DNA of 8,967 bases, taken from the NCBI GenBank assembly GCA_044445605.1, contig JBIOEA010000053.1:1-8967 (forward strand). The letters run 5' to 3'. The position numbers and the translations under genes are program-made. A model generated the notes under the pieces. That model did not search any database, had not been told where the DNA came from, and saw nothing but the letters and a program-made list of their open reading frames with translations. Numbering within the stretch: position 1 is the stretch's first letter; each line of letters begins with the position of its first letter. Source of the stretch: CAWKDC01 sp044445605. GTDB lineage: Bacteria > Pseudomonadota > Gammaproteobacteria > JABCZS01. This document shows positions 5,488 through 8,967 of the stretch, in pieces.

Positions 5488-6366
5488 ATGGCAACAAAGA
5501 AACCTGCTTCCCCCGCCAAAAAGACTGTTGCCAAGAAACCAGCAGCGAAAAAACCTGCTGCCAAAAAGCCTGTAACCACAAAAGCAGTTGCCAAAAAGCC
5601 AGCTGCTAAGAAACCTGCTGCGAAAAAGCCTGTTGTTAAAAAAGCAACCGCCACTAAGACAACCACTAAAGCAAAGACAACCGCTAAAGCAAAGACACCC
5701 GCCAAAAAGCCTACTGCTGTGACAGCTAAAAGCCCGACAAAATCCGTCGCAAAGCCTAAAGCAACAGCAACACCTGCATCATCTGTTCAAAAAAAGAACA
5801 CGCCCAAAGCGACTGTCACACCGATCACTGCAAAAAAGACTGGCAAAAAATCTTCAACTGATGCAAAATCACCCGACGCGAGAGTAGGCAAAGCGCCTGC
5901 CGTGTCTTCAACAAAAACAGGTGAGGCTTCCGTTATGAGTAATGCATTGGATGTTCGTGAACTTGACTTTGCTCCTTATAGACTTAAGGATGAAGAAGAG
6001 TACATGAACCCGACCCAGCTTGAACACTTTCGTAAAATTTTGTTAGGCTGGAAACAAGTTCTCATGGAGCAGGTGGACGCAACTGTGTCTCACATGCAAA
6101 ATGAACCTGGCAATTTAGCCGACCCTAATGACTGCGCAACGCGTGAAGAAGAATTCAATCTGGAATTGCGTACCCGCGACCGCGAACGCCAACTCATCAA
6201 AAAGATTGAAAGCACGTTGCAACAAATTAAACAGAATGAGTATGGTTACTGCACACAATGCGGCGAAGAAATCGGCGTGCGTCGCTTAGAAGCACGTCCA
6301 ACCGCCAATTTGTGCATTGACTGCAAAACATTGGCAGAAATACGTGAAAAGCACTACTCCAGTTAA
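5488..6366 (+). CDS. dksA: DksA with a histone H1-like Lys/Ala/Pro-rich N-terminal extension
   Basis: This 292-residue protein has two parts. Residues 1-149 are a low-complexity basic region built from AAKKP-type motifs, resembling bacterial histone H1-like and AlgP-type tails. Residues 150-292 are a complete DksA, which enters the RNA polymerase secondary channel and works with ppGpp to reset transcription, notably of stable RNA. The coiled-coil tip has D215 and A217 (E. coli D74 and A76) within DPNDCATREEEF. The zinc finger has C255, C258, C276 and C279. The C-terminal CKTLAEIREK matches E. coli. AGAGAGG six bases upstream supports the ATG at 5488. An internal ATG at 5935 with its own Shine-Dalgarno sequence could produce a 143-residue ordinary DksA. 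I recall similar extensions in some Xanthomonadaceae, but cannot check that. The tail may bind nucleic acid; this is inference. Confidence 0.93.
   Translation: MATKKPASPAKKTVAKKPAAKKPAAKKPVTTKAVAKKPAAKKPAAKKPVVKKATATKTTTKAKTTAKAKTPAKKPTAVTAKSPTKSVAKPKATATPASSVQKKNTPKATVTPITAKKTGKKSSTDAKSPDARVGKAPAVSSTKTGEASVMSNALDVRELDFAPYRLKDEEEYMNPTQLEHFRKILLGWKQVLMEQVDATVSHMQNEPGNLADPNDCATREEEFNLELRTRDRERQLIKKIESTLQQIKQNEYGYCTQCGEEIGVRRLEARPTANLCIDCKTLAEIREKHYSS
5521..5640 (+). repeat. Two tandem 60-bp units encoding a 20-residue KPAAKKP repeat
   Basis: Bases 5521-5580 and 5581-5640 align without gaps at 46 of 60 positions, and their translations (residues 12-31 and 32-51) agree at 17 of 20. Most differences are synonymous, which suggests the peptide pattern is maintained. 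Inside each unit the shorter AAKKP motif recurs. A second, 18-base tandem pair (TTTKAK then TTAKAK) lies at 5659-5694. Confidence 0.8.
5919..5937 (+). promoter_or_regulatory. Internal ribosome binding site and ATG within dksA
   Basis: AGGTGAGG at 5919-5926 precedes an in-frame ATG at 5935 by eight bases. Translation from here would begin MSNALDVREL and yield 143 residues, close to the 151 of E. coli DksA, exactly at the junction of the basic tail and the DksA domain. This could allow long and short forms from one message. Use of the site is inference. Confidence 0.45.
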
Positions 6367-7039
6367 CGATGTCATATCAGTTTGTGACGCCATAAGTCAA
6401 CGTCATTCCGTTCGTGCGTTTTTGGATAAGCCCGTCGATCGCGCACTTATCGAAACGCTCCTCCTTAATGCGCGGTTTGCGCCTTCTGGCGTCAATACAC
6501 AACCTTGGAAAGTCGAAGTCGTTCAGGGCGAAAGCCTTGCACGTCTTTGTGCTGGTTTACTTGAGGCACGTCACCAAGACCGTACCCCAAACCCTGATTA
6601 CCAATATTACCCTACCGAGTGGTTCGAACCTTACACCCGTCGACGCCAAGCCTGCGGCCTCGCCTTATACGGTGCGCTCCATATTGAAAAACGTGATAAA
6701 GAACGTCGTCTCGTTCAATGGAACCTCAACTATCAATTTTTTGGTGCGCCGGTCGGCCTGGTGGTTCATCTGGATAAAAAACTCTCCACGGGCTCTTGGT
6801 TGGACGTAGGGATGTTCATTGAAAATATCTTACTGTGCGCCATGGGGTTAGGCTTAGGCACCTGTGCTCAAGCCTCTATTGCAGAATTCCCAGACATCGT
6901 GAGGGATTGCCTTCACATTCCTGACACACAAGCCATTGTGTGCGGCATCGCACTTGGGTTTCCTGACCCAGCGCATCCCGTGAATAACTATCGCACCGAC
7001 CGGCTGCCGCTCGATGCATTTACTGTATGGCATGACTAA
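6344..7039 (+). CDS. Nitroreductase-family flavoprotein
   Basis: This is a protein of about 231 residues in the nitroreductase superfamily, whose members use FMN and NAD(P)H to reduce nitroaromatics, quinones or flavins in the cytoplasm. Visible marks are the FMN-phosphate motif RHSVRAF (20-26), APSGVNTQPWK (46-56), GLGLGTCAQAS (168-178) and a C-terminal VCGIALGFPDP followed by NNYRTDRLPLD. There is no in-frame ATG near the domain start. I chose GTG at 6344, which overlaps the dksA 3' end by 23 bases; a TTG at 6317 is the only longer option seen. Neither has a good Shine-Dalgarno sequence, so translation is probably coupled to dksA. It stands where E. coli has gluQ between dksA and pcnB. The substrate cannot be told from sequence. 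Confidence 0.85.
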   Translation: MKSTTPVNDVISVCDAISQRHSVRAFLDKPVDRALIETLLLNARFAPSGVNTQPWKVEVVQGESLARLCAGLLEARHQDRTPNPDYQYYPTEWFEPYTRRRQACGLALYGALHIEKRDKERRLVQWNLNYQFFGAPVGLVVHLDKKLSTGSWLDVGMFIENILLCAMGLGLGTCAQASIAEFPDIVRDCLHIPDTQAIVCGIALGFPDPAHPVNNYRTDRLPLDAFTVWHD

Positions 7040-7060
7040 TTTGCAAACCTAGGATATGTA

Positions 7061-8290
7061 GTGATTAAAAAACTGTTTAAACGACTTACCCATCATGTAA
7101 CACCCACGCGCAGTCCTGCAGAGGGCCTGTCCATTCGCAGCATCCCTTCTCATGTGCTTTCGGTGGTGGATAAACTGAGCGATGCGGGCCATGAAGCATA
7201 TCTCGTCGGCGGATGCGTACGCGATCTGCTCACCGGTTGCTCCCCAAAAGATTTTGACGTCGCCACCAGTGCGACCCCTCAAGAAGTCCGTCGGCTATTC
7301 CGAAACTCACGCTTGATTGGCCGCCGCTTTGTGTTGGTACATGTATTTTTTGGATCCGACACCGTTGAAGTAGCTACCTTTCGAGGCAATCCTGCTGATA
7401 ACACCTCTCATCGTGTGATGTCTAAAACAGGGCAAATTTTACAAGATAATGCTTACGGAACCATTGAAGAAGATGCATTGCGTCGTGACTTTACGATCAA
7501 TGCCTTGTTTTATGATCCTCGTTCCCATGAAATCATCGACTTTACGAACGGCTTGGCGGATATTAAAAAGAAACTGATCCGTTTGATTGGCGATCCAGAA
7601 ACACGTTATCGCGAAGATCCCATGCGCATGCTGCGCGCCTTGCGGTTTGCTGCCAAATTGAATTTTCACATTGAAAAAGATACCGATGCACCCATGCGAA
7701 AGATGGCGCCTCTCTTGCTATCTGTTCCCTCCGCACGATTGTTTGAAGAAACCATGAAGCTGTTTCTGCATGGTTATGCAGTTCCCGTGATGGACTTGTT
7801 ACGATCCTATAAATTCGATGAAATATTGTTTAAACTCAGCGGCAAATACCGTGAACCGGATTGGGCGCTCATCTACGCAGGCCTTGCGGCGACGGATGCA
7901 CGTTATCGTAAACATAAAAAATGCTCGACAACCTTTTTAATCGCCTTACTGTTGTTTGCAACCTACCGTGAACGATTAAAAGAATTGCAGAAAGGAAAGC
8001 GTCCAGGCTATTTGATCAAAGAAGAAGCCATGAACGAAACCTTGCGTGCTGCCTCGCAAACATTATGCATTCCTAAACGTGTCTCTTTGATCGTGCACGG
8101 CATTTGGCATTTGCAATACACACTGGTCACGGCAAAACCTCATCAGGTCAATCGGATTATTTCTCACCCTCAATTCCGCCCTGCGTTGGATTTGTTGTGC
8201 TTGCGTGCCGAATTAAATGAGCCTGAGTTGTTAACGTGGGCGCAGTGGTGGCAAACACATTATGGACATGTAGAATCACGCCATGACTGA
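7061..8290 (+). CDS. pcnB: Poly(A) polymerase I
   Basis: This 409-residue nucleotidyltransferase adds 3' poly(A) tails to RNA, which in bacteria promotes decay by the degradosome and exonucleases. The catalytic head has YLVGGCVRDLLTG (47-59), the metal-binding pair D64 and D66 in KDFDVAT, and the RRDFTINALFYD segment (141-152) with a third likely acidic ligand, D143. LIGRRFVLVHV (85-95) resembles the segment that marks polymerases rather than CCA-adding enzymes, and EDPMRMLRALRFAAKL (185-200) opens the RNA-binding part. The start is GTG with AGGA six bases upstream. E. coli PcnB is about 50 residues longer and ends in an arginine-rich tail, which is missing here. The gene overlaps folK, as part of the conserved dksA-pcnB-folK cluster. 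Confidence 0.93.
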   Translation: MIKKLFKRLTHHVTPTRSPAEGLSIRSIPSHVLSVVDKLSDAGHEAYLVGGCVRDLLTGCSPKDFDVATSATPQEVRRLFRNSRLIGRRFVLVHVFFGSDTVEVATFRGNPADNTSHRVMSKTGQILQDNAYGTIEEDALRRDFTINALFYDPRSHEIIDFTNGLADIKKKLIRLIGDPETRYREDPMRMLRALRFAAKLNFHIEKDTDAPMRKMAPLLLSVPSARLFEETMKLFLHGYAVPVMDLLRSYKFDEILFKLSGKYREPDWALIYAGLAATDARYRKHKKCSTTFLIALLLFATYRERLKELQKGKRPGYLIKEEAMNETLRAASQTLCIPKRVSLIVHGIWHLQYTLVTAKPHQVNRIISHPQFRPALDLLCLRAELNEPELLTWAQWWQTHYGHVESRHD

Positions 8291-8756
8291 AAAAGCGTTT
8301 ATTGCATTAGGCAGCAATGTTGATAGCCCACGGCAACAAGTTGAACGCGCTGTTCAAGCCATCCGTTTATTGCCATCATGTAAGTTGATCAAGGTTTCCC
8401 CTTTTTATGAAACCGCGCCCATGGGTTACGCCGAGCAGGATCCCTTTATCAATGCGGTTGTGTTGATAGAGACAGATTTATCGCCATTAGGGTTATTGGC
8501 GTATTTGCAAGACATTGAAAGAGCTCAGGGCCGTGTTCGTGAATTTAAAAACGGCCCGCGTACAATTGATTGTGATTTGGTTTTGTTTGGATCGCGTGTG
8601 TTGAATTTGCCTGAATTGATATTACCGCATCCAGGATTGATGTTCCGAGATTTTGTGCTGAGACCATTATTAGATATCGCCCCTGATTGCGCCTTGCCCG
8701 ATGGGCAGTTGCTGAGCGATGTGTTGAATGAGGTCGAAGAGACGTTTGTTTTTTAG
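8283..8756 (+). CDS. folK: 2-amino-4-hydroxy-6-hydroxymethyldihydropteridine pyrophosphokinase
   Basis: This 157-residue enzyme transfers pyrophosphate from ATP to 6-hydroxymethyl-7,8-dihydropterin, making the substrate for dihydropteroate synthase in folate synthesis. Family marks are IALGSN (7-12), QDPFINAV (52-59), RVR (84-86) and the signature GPRTIDCDLVLFG (91-103), in which D96 and D98 hold the two magnesium ions. HPGLMFRDFVLRPLLDIAP (116-134) completes the fold. The length matches the E. coli enzyme of about 160. The ATG lies inside the last codons of pcnB (8-base overlap, different frame) without a strong Shine-Dalgarno sequence, so translational coupling is likely. In E. coli panB follows folK; here an insertion sequence follows instead. 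Confidence 0.96.
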   Translation: MTEKAFIALGSNVDSPRQQVERAVQAIRLLPSCKLIKVSPFYETAPMGYAEQDPFINAVVLIETDLSPLGLLAYLQDIERAQGRVREFKNGPRTIDCDLVLFGSRVLNLPELILPHPGLMFRDFVLRPLLDIAPDCALPDGQLLSDVLNEVEETFVF

Positions 8757-8776
8757 GGATACCCCCTCCCTAAAAA
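8750..8776. repeat. Perfect 10-bp palindrome overlapping the folK stop codon
   Basis: The arms TTTTTAGGGA (8750-8759) and TCCCTAAAAA (8767-8776) pair perfectly around a TACCCCC loop. The left arm includes the folK stop codon. As RNA from the folK strand, the T-run lies on the 5' arm and is not followed by further Ts, so it is not a standard intrinsic terminator, though it may protect the message end. Confidence 0.5.
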
Positions 8777-8830
8777 GAGGACGTGAGCTGCAGACTTGCG
8801 TGGCAGGTGACGATTTCTGTAATTTTACTA

Positions 8831-8967
8831 GGGCCTGTTGACATTTCACATAGGCAGCCACATGACGCTGCAAGCCATAGCCACCATTGATACGTAATTT
8901 CTCTTTAATTTATCATATCGAGTTGCAATAGCGCGGAAGTGTTTGAGTCGTGCAAAAGCATTTTCAA
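8831..8967 (-). mobile_element. Terminal part of an IS5-family insertion sequence, cut by window edge
   Basis: The element extends off the right edge. Its inner boundary is taken as GGGCCTGTTGAC at 8831, which resembles terminal inverted repeats of IS5-family elements and lies 15 bases past the transposase stop codon. The adjacent TA or CTA could belong to the target duplication. The other end is outside the window, so neither the boundary nor the duplication can be confirmed. Confidence 0.55.
8846..8967 (-). CDS. C-terminal fragment of an IS5-family (DDE) transposase
   Basis: Reading leftward from the window edge, about 40 codons end at TGA (8848-8846). The peptide contains ENAFARLKHFRAIATRYDK, then LKRNYVSMVAMACSVMWLPM. 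The KHFRAIATRYDKL-RNY pattern is the characteristic C-terminus of IS5-group transposases, following the last catalytic glutamate. No stop or frameshift interrupts the visible part. The N-terminal catalytic region lies outside the window, so I cannot tell whether the element is intact. It points toward folK and lies 89 bases beyond the folK stop. Confidence 0.8.
   Translation of the reverse strand, partial: ENAFARLKHFRAIATRYDKLKRNYVSMVAMACSVMWLPM

Noticed and set aside
5409..5705. Leftward open frame of 98 codons that looks like a hydrophobic membrane protein
   Set aside because: It is the antisense of the Lys/Ala-rich dksA tail; lysine codons read backward give Phe and Leu. It has no family match and no credible ribosome binding site.
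7061..8290. tRNA CCA-adding enzyme instead of poly(A) polymerase
   Set aside because: The families share the catalytic head, but the LIGRRFVLVHV segment and the dksA-folK setting favour PcnB. Both tRNAs here also encode their CCA ends.
8750..8776. Intrinsic terminator after folK
   Set aside because: The stem is perfect, but the T-run is on the 5' arm and the sequence after the 3' arm is GAGG, so the usual U-tract is missing. It is kept as a palindrome only.
8670..8873. Leftward open frame of 67 codons across the folK end and the IS end
   Set aside because: It spans unrelated sequence (folK antisense, spacer, IS terminus). The real transposase frame is a different one, ending at 8846.

Overview
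The window looks like chromosomal core DNA of a gammaproteobacterium. The hupB - tRNA-Val - tRNA-Asp - ppiD cluster and the dksA - pcnB - folK cluster are both arrangements I know from that class. Moderate G+C content, a Lys/Ala-rich histone-like tail on DksA and an IS5-type element would fit the Legionellales or a relative, but I cannot fix the genus from this sequence.

Layout, left to right. The left edge holds the first codons of an unrecognised leftward gene (1-46). Next comes a leftward DUF1016/YhcG-type PDDEXK nuclease gene (125-1012) that seems to lack the family's usual C-terminal end. A 140-base gap (1013-1152) carries two adjacent hairpins. The leftward housekeeping block 1153-3994 reads, in transcription order, rubredoxin, hupB, tRNA-Val, tRNA-Asp and ppiD. 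It has recognisable promoters before rubredoxin, hupB and the tRNAs, and a hairpin terminator after tRNA-Asp. The rubredoxin gene is divergent from hemL (4096-5376), and their promoters interleave in about 100 bases. hemL is clearly richer in G+C than its neighbours.

The rightward block 5488-8756 is probably one operon: dksA (292 residues, with a basic repetitive extension of about 149 residues), a nitroreductase whose start lies inside dksA, pcnB with a GTG start, and folK overlapping pcnB by 8 bases. Beyond folK there is a short palindromic spacer, and then the C-terminal end of an IS5-family transposase enters from the right edge.

The functions are regulatory and housekeeping: stringent control of RNA polymerase (DksA), nucleoid structure (HU), envelope protein folding (PpiD), mRNA decay (PcnB), and tetrapyrrole and folate synthesis (HemL, FolK). 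The most unusual element is the histone H1-like/DksA fusion, which has a plausible internal start that could also yield an ordinary-length DksA. I saw no CRISPR array and no clearly new multi-gene system.
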